DNA from: Pachypanchax playfairii
Taxonomy: Eukaryota > Chordata > Actinopteri > Cyprinodontiformes > Aplocheilidae
Assembly (NCBI GenBank): GCA_006937955.1
Contig: SSNP01000131.1
Location: forward strand, 881,311-945,310
DNA: 64,000 nucleotides
Direction of reading: 5' to 3'
Under the pieces are notes generated by a model. It did no database searches. It saw only the letters and a program-made list of their open reading frames with translations, and was not told where the DNA came from. This document shows positions 22,991 through 35,787 of the stretch, piece by piece. Each line of letters starts with the position of its first letter. Within the stretch, counting starts at the first letter, position 1. The position numbers and the translations under genes are program-made.

Positions 22991-24308
22991 TAAATATCAC
23001 TGAGACGCTGAGGCATATGCATTTGAAAAAGAAATAAATGACTTCATGTGTCTGTCTGTGCAGAACAAGTTTTCTTTTTTAAAGATTCAAATTCAAATTT
23101 AGTGAGTATTGTCTAAATCAATGGCATAATTAATATTGAACCAAGTTTTTTTTTTAACATACAAATAAGCTATTTCTGCATTAGCTGGTGTTGCAGAGTT
23201 TTCCGCCTTAAGCTTTTAACTTTTGGAAGCAAAAAAATATTTTCTCTCTTTACTCCTCAACAACTCAAAAGCCCATGTACTAAATTTACTCATTTACTTT
23301 ACAGACCTTTAAAGTGAAACAAGCCGTTAACATTAACGTTAACAAAGCTAAAGACTCTAGAACCCATTTACTTTGTCTCCTCTAGTTTTGTTTTGTTGTT
23401 ATAGTACAATAAAGAATCAGCATAAAGAATAGTTTAAAACTGTTAGTGTTACTCATGAACACCTACGTAGAGTTTTGGCCAGTAAATTGCACTTGGTGTG
23501 ACACGACACACCTACTCTTTGAAAATATGTTTCTTTTACTTGTTTTCATGTAAGAAATTTATCAAGAACAAACATTTTTTAGAGACTGCAAGCTTGTTTG
23601 CCACCAAAATATAATAAAAAGAAAAAAAAAGTCTCTCCAAGAGGCTATGTGTTTTCACCTACCTGATCATATGTCTTGCAGGTTATTTGTGATGGCCTTT
23701 ATACAAAGCTGTAATGTCAAGGTAAATGTCAGCGAACTAAGCGATACCCCCCGACTCTCTCACTCCTCACCCCCCACAATAAATCCTTTGCTAATATACT
23801 CACTCAGTTACTCTACCTTTGAATGTCTCCTCCAGTCCAATGCCTTGCCTGAGGGTCCTCAGCCCCTTGTGGTCCTCATTCAATCAATAAAAACTGAGGG
23901 AACTTTCGATTTTCCTTTCTTTTCCCTTACTTCCCATCTTTCTGTTTCACATGAAATACAACTGTTGCACAAATACACCCACACATGATTTGGTGTGCTC
24001 CTCTCATTCATGATGTGTCTCATTTTTTTTTCTCGCACCGGCTCTCACGGTTCCCCTTTCATGCTAAACTTTCCTGTCAAATCTCCCCGAGCCACCAGAG
24101 CGCAAAAACAAATGTTTCCTGTCTAAATGAGAATTGATTTTCCCCATGGCATTGGTAATCATAAGGTACATATATTTTTGACTTTGTAAAAAGTGGTAGG
24201 GACCATCATTGCAGCTGAGCTCTGCTATGAACTGAAGGGCACCTGTGGGTAGGAAGGGGGGTATCGCTGAAGCAGATGCTGATAAAAGAGCCATTCTGTC
24301 ATTTTTTT
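22991..24308. other. Unique non-coding sequence
   Basis: AT-rich to about 23640, then a pyrimidine-rich tract at about 23740-24060. No exon with both splice sites was recognised. Confidence 0.45.
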
Positions 24309-24777
24309 TTAAAGACCAACTCTGATCATCTTTTGATCAATTTTTAAAACATTCTCTGTGGTCTTTAAATTAGGATTATGAAGTTTTTACCCAAAATCAC
24401 AAAACCTGTGCCGTTTTCTAGGAAGTACTTTCTGCATAGCGGCAGTAGGTCATTAGCAATTTACCTCTGTGCTGTGGGTGGAACCGTAGGCATGGAGGAT
24501 CCCCCGTCCCACCCCATTGCTGAGAGATCTCTGTTTATGCTAGCTCTACCGGTAGCTTACAGCTAGCTGAGCAGGAGCTTAGGGCCCGCCCAGTGGGTTT
24601 TCTACATCACAAAAGCACTCTTTTTCAAACCACATTTTTGTGTCTGCTAATGATTCACAGCCATTTGAATACAGAAATACTCATCAATGCAATTTTGAGC
24701 TTATTTTTTTCAGGTAATGTCTTCCAGTATCAGAAGAACATGTTAACAACACGAAAAATATCAGAGTGGGTCTTTAA
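24309..24777 (+). mobile_element. MITE-2, complete copy without the MITE-1 insertion
   Basis: It starts TTAAAGACCAACTCTGATCA and ends ATCAGAGTGGGTCTTTAA, an inverted repeat of about 18 bp with one or two mismatches, with TTAA at both edges. The body has CAAAACCTGTGCCGTTTTCT and CATAGCGGCAGTAGGTCATT. At about 24715-24735 it keeps the site uninterrupted where MITE-1 sits in the copy at 35788-37292. TTAA targets suggest piggyBac or Kolobok mobilisation; the superfamily is not settled. Confidence 0.82.
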
Positions 24778-26072
24778 GACGTGTTCTTGATCATGCTGTA
24801 ACATTTTACCTCTAACTTCTTTGTACTTCATGTATTTGATGTTCAGCATGAACCTCCTCTTCATGCAGAGTAAGGAAGGTGGGAAACAAGGAAGAAACCA
24901 ATGAACAAAAGAAAAAATTGGATACTGAGTATATAATAGCTCTTTAGTTTCTTTTTTTCATGTCCCTTTTTTGTTTTTTGGGTACGGACGACAGAGAAGG
25001 ATAAATGAGGAGGGCAAGATATAGAACTAATTTTAAAAACAGTGCAGTGACGAGCCAGAAAATAGGTCAGGTGATAACTTTGTGTGCTGATATTATCAGG
25101 CCAGGTCTTGGCACCATCCCCCACCAGTAGTTAGCAGCTGCTTTCCACCTGACCCCCAGCTTTGTGTCTGCGCTAATTTCTCCCTACCTATCTTTTTGTC
25201 CTTCGTATGACCCCAGACATCTGCCTTTCTATTTCCAAGGTGTGAAATGCAGATTGAGGCACCAGCAATATTGATGTTTTATTGCATTTTAAATATATAG
25301 TAAGGCTTTTATTTTGTAGAACAGATCTTCAAATAATGGGTTAAAATGGGTTAAACTTTTTAAAATAACATCCACTCTCTAACTTCAGCCAGCAGTGAGA
25401 ATTAGTCATATCACCTCCTGCCTTCTTGCATATTTTCTGCCTGTCTTTCACAAGTGAAAAACAAAAACATCCTTTAAAGTTTATGCATGCAATATCATTA
25501 CATAAACATAATAAATCCAACACACTGGACAGTTTTATTACAGCAGAGTGCAGCTAATTTAATTTAAAGTACCATCTATGCACTACAGGCAAACCTGTGC
25601 CTCCTACACATGGGAAGTGCAGTGGATGAGGATTTGTTGAAATGCTGCTGCTTCAAAAAGCTGCAGAAACCAAATTTATCATGACTGATGTCTGGTCTGA
25701 GGGGTGCCGTGTACTACTCACTCCTGGCAGAGCGTTCATTCTGAGGCTGTTGTTTGCCTTTTCACCGTCTTAGTTTGATTTAGCTGATGTTGCTGTTCTT
25801 CGGTCTTTACCATTGACAGATTTAACTGTGCAAACAAACATCGTCTTCTCAGAAGGATTGACCCAGTGTTACTAAAACTACTTTTTCAGAAGCTGAAAAC
25901 CACTAAACATCTAAAAGCAATATGATATTTCACTTCTTATTATACAGCCCAATTGTTCTTTGTGAATCTTACAGGGGCGTGTCCCAGGCACATGTAAAGA
26001 GGCCCATAACCTTACAAAAAATCTTGTTTTTATAAAATTATAAACCGTTTAATATCATTTAAGTGGCACCAC
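24778..26072. other. Unique non-coding sequence
   Basis: No recognised gene, RNA or mobile element. Frames are short and without protein character. Confidence 0.5.
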
Positions 26073-26146
26073 AAATAAAATAAAATAAAATAAAATAAAA
26101 TAAAATAAAATAAAATAAAATAAAATAAAATAAAATAAAATAAAAT
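26073..26146. repeat. (TAAAA)n microsatellite
   Basis: About 14-15 perfect copies of a TAAAA pentanucleotide. Confidence 0.97.
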
Positions 26147-27449
26147 TTCAATGGTACACTTTCAATTATTGTTTTCTTTAATTAATTAAATTTTTTGATT
26201 ATTGTAAATGTATTGATTGAATTTGATTTTGTCAGCTTAGTCATGGCACCTGGGGTAGCCAGTCTGATTGGAAGGGTGGCCTGTGCCCCTCTGGGCCACC
26301 ACTCTGGACGCCTCCCTGGAATCCTAAACTATTTAAACATATCTTTAGTTTCTCACAGTATAAACTTTTTTTGCAAAAAACATTTTGGAGTTTTAGATCT
26401 TGACGAGTGAAAAGCAAGCATTAAGTTCAATATTCTAACACTTCATAGCTATATGTTATAGATATAAAGCATCTGTGGGTCCAGACATGTAGTTTCATCA
26501 GCAGCAGTCTTGTGACATCTGAGGAGATTCTGGAGAGACTACAGTTTGTCATTCACACATTATTGGATGTTTTTATTAATATCTCCAAAATGATTCTGCA
26601 TGACTGTTTCTCAAATTAAATTCGGTAGTATAATCAGAATGAGCCCACTGATTTTTAAAGTGATTCTGGTGACACTACAGTTTGTAAATGTTCATAATTG
26701 AGTGAAAAGTTGTTTTTTTTTTCTTCCACAAGTGTTGTTTTAGAATCAACTGTAGGCAATCAATGTCTCCTGTGAATTTACTGACAGGAAAATCAAAGTG
26801 ATTAACACTATTTCAGTAGCAAGGAATATCAAAATGCTTTTCTGTATTATAAATATTCAGACGCAGGTTACCTGTTTTTCCTTTTGCAATATGAGTGAAA
26901 CACAGTTTAAGTATTTGTTGCTACTTGATGTTATCGTTGTTCTCATCTTAAACAGAAGATGCCCTTAATGAGAAAACAATACTGCTAAGGACTGCTAGCA
27001 GAAGAAATGTTGCACACTGTAAAAAGTCACATTGGAGATACGTCTAAATTCTTCATGCACAGATGTAGTGACACTTTTCTGAAGATTTTTAAAGTGGATT
27101 TCTGATGAAACATCTTCTTATTTAAAAGTGAAATGTATCCAATTTTATTTAGAAATGAAGATGTTGTAAATGTTTACATTTGATGCCTAAAATTCCTCCG
27201 CACAGCTAATCTGCCTAGCCAATAGCATCATGCACATCCACCATTTTTACAAGTCAATACATGTGCATTTAACTAAGAGCTAAGTGTAAAACACATTGCT
27301 AAAATCACTTGTGTGTAACCGTCTCACATTGACCTTCCCCAGGAATGTCAGAGCAATGAATGCAGACACGTGTCAGAAGTCAAAAGGAGACAAATAGATG
27401 AGTCCAAAGTAAAGATTTCAGGAATAGAGACAGACTGCATGGCTGTTTA

Positions 27450-27450
<1 letters not shown>
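26147..27450. other. Unique non-coding sequence
   Basis: No feature recognised; frames are short and lack splice context. Confidence 0.5.

Positions 27451-27478
<28 letters not shown>
27451..27478. repeat. (GT)n microsatellite
   Basis: About 13 uninterrupted GT units, followed by degenerate TATGTGT. Confidence 0.95.
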
Positions 27479-27482
<4 letters not shown>

Positions 27483-30400
27483 TTGTGTTAAAGTACTGGA
27501 GAAAAGTGAGACATAACACAGGTTTCCACTTAGCCTTTATAGCCTTTGACATTTCCTCCTTGTGGCAAAGTTTGCTTTTTTCTCCTCAGTTTGATCATGA
27601 ATGGAACCACTGACAGAAAGGTACAATGTCCTCTTTCGCTGCGGTATTATTCCACTGAAATCATCTGCTCTAAAAAGGAAATGAGCATCTTGGGGTCTTT
27701 GCAACTCCAAGCTTAACCCAGATATCTTCCATTTACACAGATGTGGAGAACTCAACCCTGTGGCTAAATGTTGCGCATCTCTTGGTACACTGGACTGTTA
27801 AGACTAATTGAAGCACAGCATGATCTGATAAACAAGTTTTCCCCCCACTGCATGTGACTAATAGAATGTGACGAAACACTATGAAGATGGGAAATTTGCC
27901 CATGTGTGTCACTGGAGATAACACAACACCAAAAGATGACACATTGATCATGATGTGGCAACACCTTAATAATGACCATTTCAATATGTTTTATGCACAA
28001 AACACTGCAAAACTTGCAAACTCTAAATAAACTGGTATTGAGTGATTTTCTTGTTAAGAACAGCTGCTTTGATGGAGTGGTGTTAAGTAGCTACCATCGA
28101 GTGGCTAGTTGGTAACAGACCGTCAAGTGCCACTTCACAGATTATTCAATGTCTGTAGCAGAGCTGCCCTATAGAAAACATCATGTTGTAGAAAGTACAA
28201 CATGATGAAAGACATGATGGGCACATCTTTTCTCTGGCTGACAAAGTAAGATGACTTGGTTATTTTTAAGGGATTTTAAAGAACAAGGGTTGTCATTTTC
28301 ATTTGACTGAAGCTGACATTTTGTAGCCATTCCCCCTGCCATTCGTCCTCTCTCGATGTGCAGTATTAGGTCTGGTTTGCCTGACAGTTTCCATTAGTTG
28401 ATTGTTAAGTGTATTAGAATGACTCCCTGGTGGATTACAGTGTTGATAGTCTGTCCATCTCCTCCACCCAATCGCTGGGCTTTACAAAGGTACCTCTCCT
28501 TTCCTCTTTGTTTGGAACTCATTGACTGATTGAAAGCTGTGATCAGTGCCTGCCCTGCACAAATTCATCTTACAGTCATTACCGGAGAACTCTGTGTGAC
28601 TTCTGTGCCTTTTATATGACATGATTGCATGTCAAATCCCATTTGAGTGGGAGTTAGAATCTAGAGGGATGTTTTCTTCTACTCTTGGCTCCTCACACGG
28701 TGCCATAGAATCATGAGAGCTACTGCGTGCGTCGTATCTTTCACATTGAGCTGTACATCAGAAAAGTTTGCTACTTTTCAGACAGTCATATTCAAATAAA
28801 TGGCAGCAGGTAATGTTCGGGAAGAGTCAGAGGTTTCTGACGAAGTGTTTTCAAGAATCTAGGCACCTATGGGACACAAGGACTGCACCACCAGTGGTAT
28901 AACTAATTTGTTACAGTAACAATATATAGTCAGTTATCACACTTACTTCTATGTATTTGTGAGTGGTATAAAAAATGAGCTAGAAATGAAGTAGAACATC
29001 AGAGTCTTTCTAGAGTCTGATTTAAAAGATAGACCATAAAAAGTCCTTTTCATCAAACGGGGCAAAAACATAGTTTATAACAAATTGACAAAGATTTACC
29101 TTTAAATTGTATGACTGTTATTTTCCTACAGCAAACACAGCAGCAAGTCCAACGGACACACAGATTGCTCCCATTTCTTTGGGTACATTTATAAATAAAT
29201 CACAGATAACACAGTTTGACAGGCATAAAATTGCTTTTTTCTACCAAAGAGGTATTTCCCAAAAAGCCATTTGATAAATACTTTGAATATCGCCATGTTA
29301 TCCGTAGTGTGTCTTTAAAATTATTTGTGCAGATTTGATAAGAGAATGGCAGAAGAAGTGGTCGGCCTGGAACATTGTTTGTTATGGATGAACAGTATTG
29401 GGAAGACAGTCTTAAAAAAATGAAAAAGAAAAATCAGCAAAGACATACGTTACATCATCCTTCAGTTGTAAGACAAATCTTTAGTTAATATCTCTTTCAG
29501 AATCACCTTATCTTGACAAAAATAATAATGTATGCTACCAAACTCAGTTATTTTTGACATTTCCTTCAAACATGCAACTAAAGAAATAGGAACAAACTAT
29601 GTCTTCATGACGAGCTTCTACTGTGTCTGTCATGCAAAGACCCAACAGTGGTTCATTGTTTGAGTTTCTGGTGTATTTTCATGCTTGGGTTATTCATTGT
29701 TTCAACAAACAAAGAAAGTGCAATAAAATTAAACAGTTCTGGGGTCAATTTTAGCACAACGTAATGATGTTTGCCAGGAAGAAGCGCATGAAAAAATACA
29801 CACCAATGACTCAGTCTCTTTGAGGATGAAAATTAATTCAGTTTTAAGTAATTCTGCTTGAGTGACAGATCTGCTTTGATTTTGCCTTCAGTGCAGTCAT
29901 TTCGTTTTTAAAGCTAACCTCATACATAATAAGATCACTAATTAGGAGTTAGTCAGAGCTGCCCACCATTCTGAATTATGACTCCATAATTGAGTCAACC
30001 AAGGTCACTACACTTACTCTGTCGGTGTGCGAAGGATTTTTTTGGAGGGGGAAATGGCCTCACCATAAGGTGATGGCTTACTAATAGCTGCCAGTTCTGG
30101 GCAGAATTACCTGTCATTGATGGTAATTGGACACATAAGCCATTTTTTTTGTATTGTCACTTTGTACACATTCAATCAGTCTGTAAAATCCATTTTAAGG
30201 AAAGGCAGTTAGTAATATCATTTTTAATGCCAAGGCATAACTCACGTGTTGACTGATCAAATAATTGCTAGTCAGACAAGAATTCCTATATTATTACTCA
30301 AATAATTTGATCATTTTTTTTCACTGGATGTGTGCCCTGCTTTAAAGCGTTTTAATACTGCCTAATAGTTACATGTCAGGTGTGATGAGCTCATAAGCAT

Positions 30401-30720
30401 TCAGCTACTGTAGATACTTCTTATTGGAGGTCCTCTGTGGGGATTAAGTCGGATTACTTCATCCTTGTCACTGCACTGTATAAAGGTATTTAACCATGAT
30501 GGTTTTTTAACTCAACTGTTTTTTCCAGTTGGCTGACTGGCCTGTGCACTTTTTTATATTAATGTAAATGCAAGAGAAGCCAGGCCATCAGAGTTGTACA
30601 GCCTTACTTTATTCAGATCTTTCTGTCTTTGTGGCAAGGCTTTTCCTCTCAGCACAAATCCACTCATGACTCCCGCCAATCAGTGAGTCTGATCAGGTTT
30701 GGTGATCACACAGTCAGACT
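27479..30720. other. Long repeat-poor unique stretch
   Basis: More than 3 kb without a recognisable transposon, unusual for this window. No exon is evident. Blocks near 28330-28600 and 29930-30130 are of mixed composition with ATTAG, TAATTGAG and GGTAATTGG motifs and could be conserved non-coding DNA. This is inference from composition only. Confidence 0.35.
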
Positions 30721-30728
30721 TCTCAGAG

Positions 30729-31253
30729 TAGGACTGAGCGATATGGCCTAAAAATAAAATCTCCGTTTTTGTTGCAATTTTTTCCTGATTTCCTAAATTA
30801 ATAAACCTCGTCTTCTCCACAATATATATGGGCACCACGTCTTTAGCAATGTGCAAAGCGACCGCTTCGGTGAATGTTCTCCATCGTGCCCCTTTCCTGC
30901 AGTGCCTTGTGCAAAGGATTCGGCTACAGTTAGCTGTTTTTTAGCTAAGGTTTTTTGGTCACTGCACTTTTGTTTGTCTCAGAGAGACTTGTGTTTTTCA
31001 TATTCAGCTGGATGCCTCTGTATCAGGTGTTGGAATGGGCTTGTGGTGCTGCTGCCTTTGGCTGCAATGGGCTTTAGGCAAATGTTGCAGCGTGGGGTCT
31101 CTTGCTGCACGACTGTCGCAGCAATCTAATCTACGGAAGCTCCAGGAGGCCAAAAGTGCACCATTACATAAAATGTGATTTACTTATTTTTTAAATCACC
31201 CACAACAAAAAAATGTAAATGAAATCCTTTAATCAATTAATTGCCCATGCCTA
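30729..31253. mobile_element. hAT-type transposon (GGGCGATATGGCC family), 525 bp
   Basis: It opens TAGGACTGAGCGATATGGCC and closes TTGCCCATGCCTA, an imperfect inverted repeat. Flanks TCTCAGAG (30721-30728) and TCTCACAG (31254-31261) are an 8-bp duplication with one mismatch. The interior, for example AAAGCGACCGCTTCGGTGAA and GGCTGCAATGGGCTTTA, is shared with 61405-62047. A 92-codon frame at 30851-31129 has no recognisable transposase motif. Confidence 0.82.
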
Positions 31254-32757
31254 TCTCACAGTAGTGATACAATAGCATACAATCATTAATAAAAAGCCAG
31301 TGAAATCAAAGGGGAAACCTTTAGGCAACAGCACCTTACTAGTACTAAGTACTAAGGTAAGAGCAAGGCTTGACTTTAATATTAAATGTAAATGAATACA
31401 TGTGAAGGAGATTCTGGGATCCAAGAAAAAAAAGGAAGAGACTAGTTCTACCCTTCAGCCATACTTCACCTCCATAATTTCCATAAAGTAGGAAATATTC
31501 TAGTATAAAAAAGGGGAAATTAATTTACAAGAAGGAAAAACTGTAAAATCACCATGTGGAATTGCTTTCAGCCATGTATGTATATTTATAAAATGCAGTG
31601 TAAGACCAGTCACAGAGTTTGAGGACACATAAACAGTATGTTGTTGAGTTGAGCTGTTTTGAGTCCAGGTTCTTCCTCCTCACTGTTCTTCCCTTCTAAC
31701 CTCGTGTATCACTTCTGTTTCTCAGCTTTCATTTCTCTCTTTCTGCCCTCCTCTCACTTTCATCTCATGGCTGCTTTTATTTACCAAGTATCATATTTGC
31801 GTGGGCCTGACCTGAGACTGTGGCAGCTGCTGATTGAACTTATCAAATATTTAGCTAAATGCAACACACATCTGACCAAAAGTCCCCCTCTCTTCCACTG
31901 CTGCCACTGACTGAACCCCGAAGCAGCCTGGTGAATTATTCACGGGTGCCCTCTTGTCCGTCTGGCCTTAGTCCTACACAACTACTTTTCATTCTGATGT
32001 GATGGGTTTTCAGTCTAAGGTGGGAAAAAAACTATACCTTATGCACACTTCCCCAACCCTTTTATACTGGTTTAACCTCCAGCAGGGATTTATGTTGCTT
32101 TCATTAACCTGACCTGCCAAAGCAAAGCGTAATCTTATGGCTTTAAAATGATTCACATGGGGGTGTTTGGATGATGCTTCAAGTGTAGTTACCAAGCAAT
32201 GCTAGCAAGTACAGCAATGTTATAGAATCAAGAGAGACTAAGCCAGAACATAGGTCTGATAAATAATATGAGACCAGCTCCAGACGTGATGGAAGGAGGA
32301 GGGGTGGAAGGTTCCTTCAACTGTAGCTTCTACAAAGCATTACCTAGAGATTAGAGATGAAGACGAAATTGTTTATAGCGTATATGGAGGTAGGCTACCA
32401 TGGGGAGCTTTAGAGACAATATCAGCAGTGTTTTATGTGGCATTAAATAAATGCATTCAAAGTGCTGTGAGCTGTTGGAGGGATGTGCGGTAGTTCAACG
32501 ACAAGCATGTCAGATTGCACGGTGCCGTCTCTTTGTATCGTACATGAAGGAGATATGAGCTGTTCCTTTCTCCCTGGAACGGAGCTGTTCTGTTACTGAA
32601 AGAACAAACACTGTAAGACTGTATAGCTGCATAGACTCACCAAGTGATTTGTTCAGATTTATAATGTTTTATGAAGCACATTTATTCCATAGTACAAGGG
32701 GATGCATGCGTATAACAATATTTTACCGTTGTATTAAAAATATTTTAATCTTCTGTG
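31254..32757. other. Unique non-coding sequence
   Basis: Pyrimidine-rich around 31655-31780. No acceptor-donor pair enclosing a plausible exon was found. Confidence 0.45.
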
Positions 32758-33058
32758 TGAGGACTGTGGCCTTGCAGCAAGAAGGTCCTGGGTTTGAAAC
32801 CTGGCCAAGACTTTTCTGCATGGAATTTGCATGTGTAGGTTTTTTAGAAGTCCAATATCCTCATAGGGCAAAAATATGCATGATATGCTAATTGGTGACA
32901 CTAATTGGCCCAAGGTTTGAGTGAAAGCTACATGGCCCTGTGATAGACAGACAACCCATCTTGGATTGTACCTGTGTTTTTATCCAATAGCAGCTAGAGA
33001 CTGGCACCAGCCCCATGTGTCTCTGGGCAGGAACAAGAGGATATAGAAAATGGATGGA
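32758..33058 (+). mobile_element. Degenerate tRNA-derived SINE
   Basis: GGCCTTGCAGCAAGAAGGTC leads into a B-box-like GGTTTGAAACC. Then come the body motifs TGGAATTTGCATGTGTAGG, GCTAATTGGTGACACTAATT and GGCCCTGTGATAGACAG, ending in GAAAATGGATGGA. The order matches a very common fish SINE. The A-box half of the tRNA region is largely lost. Tail-only relatives lie at 49595-49668 and 51715-51868. Confidence 0.7.
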
Positions 33059-33955
33059 TTCATTTCACTGAAAAGTCAGGGATAGATGTAACAGTATGTC
33101 TCATTTTGCAGAAATGTTTTATAACTTGTTTTAGATGTTAACCCCATCTCTCTTCCTGTTATATAGACAGCCTGTCTGCTGTTCTGACTACTGTCACACA
33201 GACAGCTAAGTTCACCATCCACCACATCAGACCAACACGCACTGGATGTCCAGGGCTTTGCTTGGAGATCATGATACAGAAGTTTGAACACAATAAGATT
33301 CTTAAAATACTAATTTCATTATCGAAACTACTGATATTGTCTCTGATATTTAGCTACTGCGTCAGTTGCAGTTGACAACAAACACTTGAAACCCGGAATC
33401 CTCATAACTATAGACAAAAAACACATTATCAATATTGGTACATTGTAAAATTCTACAATTGTATAGGTCAAACAAAGCAAATATATTAAATTTTGTCTTG
33501 AATTATAAAAAAATTTCATTACATTTTGTTTGGTTTATTTATTTACCGGTATGACACTTATTTAAATGAATGAGCCCTTTGGGGAAACTTGTTTATAAAA
33601 GCAGGGTTGTATAATGTTATCACTACATCTGCTGTTATGTGAATTGTGAACTTAGCTGAAATGAGTTTTAAGCTGTCTTAAATAATAAACCATCCAGCTG
33701 GGACAAAAAAGGTGTTTACAGTGCAGCTGGTAAAGTTCAGTTTTAACAGATGTGGTAGCTGTACGATTGTGGCCAAATTCAGGACCAGGCAGCTGTCAAA
33801 CTGAACTTTTGTCAAAGACACAGTCAGCCAGAAGAAGAAACTGAGTTAGGGTTTTAGCTGCCAGCACCTGCTTAGCATCCATCCACAAAAGAAACTAAAA
33901 AAATACAAATAGGACGCAAGCTGAAGTAAGTGGCATGACAAGCAAGTTGAGGTCG
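33059..33955. other. Non-coding sequence, no feature recognised
   Basis: AT-rich around 33290-33560. No coding or terminal-repeat signature. Confidence 0.45.
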
Positions 33956-33960
33956 AATCA

Positions 33961-34353
33961 ATGGGCCACCAACTCAGTGACCATGTTTATCTCAGGACTT
34001 CGCATCAAGAAAATTGTAGCCACTGGTGTAGAAAAATACAACTTCCCACCGGCCCATCTGGTATTGATGTGAGTGTGTGTTTATCCTCCTACTCTATAGG
34101 GCTGCAGAGGATGTGTTTTGTATTCCAATCCAGACGTGTAATTTATGGGCCGAGTTCAGTCGTTGACCTATCCAGAATCGATGTTGACAAGGCGAAAATA
34201 TGCAAAGGTAGAGCTGACAGTATAGGAGCCGTGAAAAGTGAACCATGTTTCCACGCCGGTATTTGTCTCAGTGGATCAAAACACTTGGTTAGCAATGACT
34301 TCAGCGGCCACCACAGCAGTCCGGTTGTCGGCTCCAGTCATCAATGGTATTGA
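33961..34353 (+). CDS. Unrecognised 130-codon open frame, probably not a gene
   Basis: This is one of the longer frames in the window and does not cross a recognised repeat. The deduced protein starts MGHQLSDHVYLRTSHQENCS and contains several Cys and His residues without a regular zinc-finger spacing. I see no signal peptide, membrane segment or known motif. Base composition here (CpG-containing, higher GC) differs from the flanks, which could fit a decayed transposon or a lone exon. No initiator context, flanking splice sites or homologue is recognised. It may be chance. Confidence 0.12.
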   Translation: MGHQLSDHVYLRTSHQENCSHWCRKIQLPTGPSGIDVSVCLSSYSIGLQRMCFVFQSRRVIYGPSSVVDLSRIDVDKAKICKGRADSIGAVKSEPCFHAGICLSGSKHLVSNDFSGHHSSPVVGSSHQWY

Positions 34354-35787
34354 CCAGGTTATTAGCTCCCTCTAACTGATGCCATCACATTTGAAATTGA
34401 TTAGTGGAAGTAGCAAAAGATGCAGTAGTGCTACATGAAACATGAAGACATCTTGGTTTAATTTAAATCTTAACCTGGGAAGAAAAAAAATAAGGAAAAA
34501 TTGTTACGATAAAATTAAAAAAATGCACAAAAGAAGCCTTAAATGTAGCTCATGTAGTGTAATGGAGAAATTGCTCCTTTGTACTGGATATCTTTCAGAT
34601 ATTCCATTTTATAAAAGCATATGATTTTGTAAATTAATGGATGTGTTTCATCTGTTAATAAAAAATAGTACACTTACCTTTCTGATTTGGTTATTTCTTT
34701 GTAAAGGCTTTATATTGTCTGCTCACGAGGACATTTTGGTTCCCTGAGGCAAAGACATCCATGTCTGTCAGTGCATTAAAGGGGTGGGGTAGCTGACACA
34801 CAGCATTTTGGCTGAGGTCACCTTATTGTTGCCTGCTGCACAGGTACAAGGCAGATGGATCTGGCTCTTTGGTGAAATTAGCAAAGCTGTTGTCCTTGGT
34901 GGAATCAACTGTCTTTCACAGGCTCTGATAACTTTTTAAAAATGATGTAATGTAATTGACTAGGGACAAATGATTCACTGAGTCTTATTAAATTAGCCCA
35001 GTGTAATCGTTGTTTTAGTGTTTAAGTGTTTTCTCTATGGAGTAAATAGAGTGTTGCAGATAAAGAGTGTGAGAAAAGAGGCATGTGCATTTTGCGTTCA
35101 GACTCTGCCGCCTAGCCGTAATAAGAATGAGCTTTAGAGGCTTTTTTAGTTAGAGTCTGTGCTGATGTAAGTTTAGATTGAAGGTGCCTGGAGGCTCACA
35201 TTCAGTGCTAATGCTCTGATTTAGGGGCAAGCCATCTGCTTGTCAAAAAAAAAAAAAAAAAAAACAGCAGAAGAAATGTGCACTCATACACTTTAAATCT
35301 CAACAGGAAAAAGATAAAAAGCCTTTTTCAAATTCATTCAAATTCATGTTTTTGGAATTGATGTATCTTCAAAGATGCTGAGGTAATTCCATGGCAGGTT
35401 TCTCAAACACACATCCATGAGTTTGTAACTAAAAACGTTTTTTCTTCAGAGGTTTAAAACACTGTGTGATTCATCATCTCCTTTCAGTTGTCTGATCCCA
35501 TAAGGAACTGCTGTTGCATCAAAGTCTCTGTGTCTTAAGATACTTTATGTTCTTGCGTTTTCCAAATAATTTAAATAATTCTTACCTTCCTTATCTTTGT
35601 AAAAACTTTTCAGATATAACATGAGTTGTTTGTTATGATTTGCAACAGTTTTCGGCTTTCATTAGTTTTATTAACTGTACTGAAGTTGCAGAAAATACAT
35701 TTTCAGTGCTGGTCTACAAACGTCAAGAGCGACTAACATGTAACTAAATAATTAAGTATAAATGTTGCTGCATAAAAAGTGTTATTT
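34354..35787. other. Unique non-coding sequence
   Basis: It has a 20-base A run near 35251-35270. The block at 35085-35235 (GCCGCCTAGCCGTAATAAG, CAGTGCTAATGCTCTGATTT) is unique-looking and a weak candidate for conserved non-coding DNA. No exon was recognised. Confidence 0.4.

Noticed and set aside
34660..34685. Minus-strand AAG|GTAAGT donor-like motif (also 35578-35590, 41933-41942)
   Set aside because: Isolated donor motifs are expected by chance at this length, and no matching acceptor and open exon were found.
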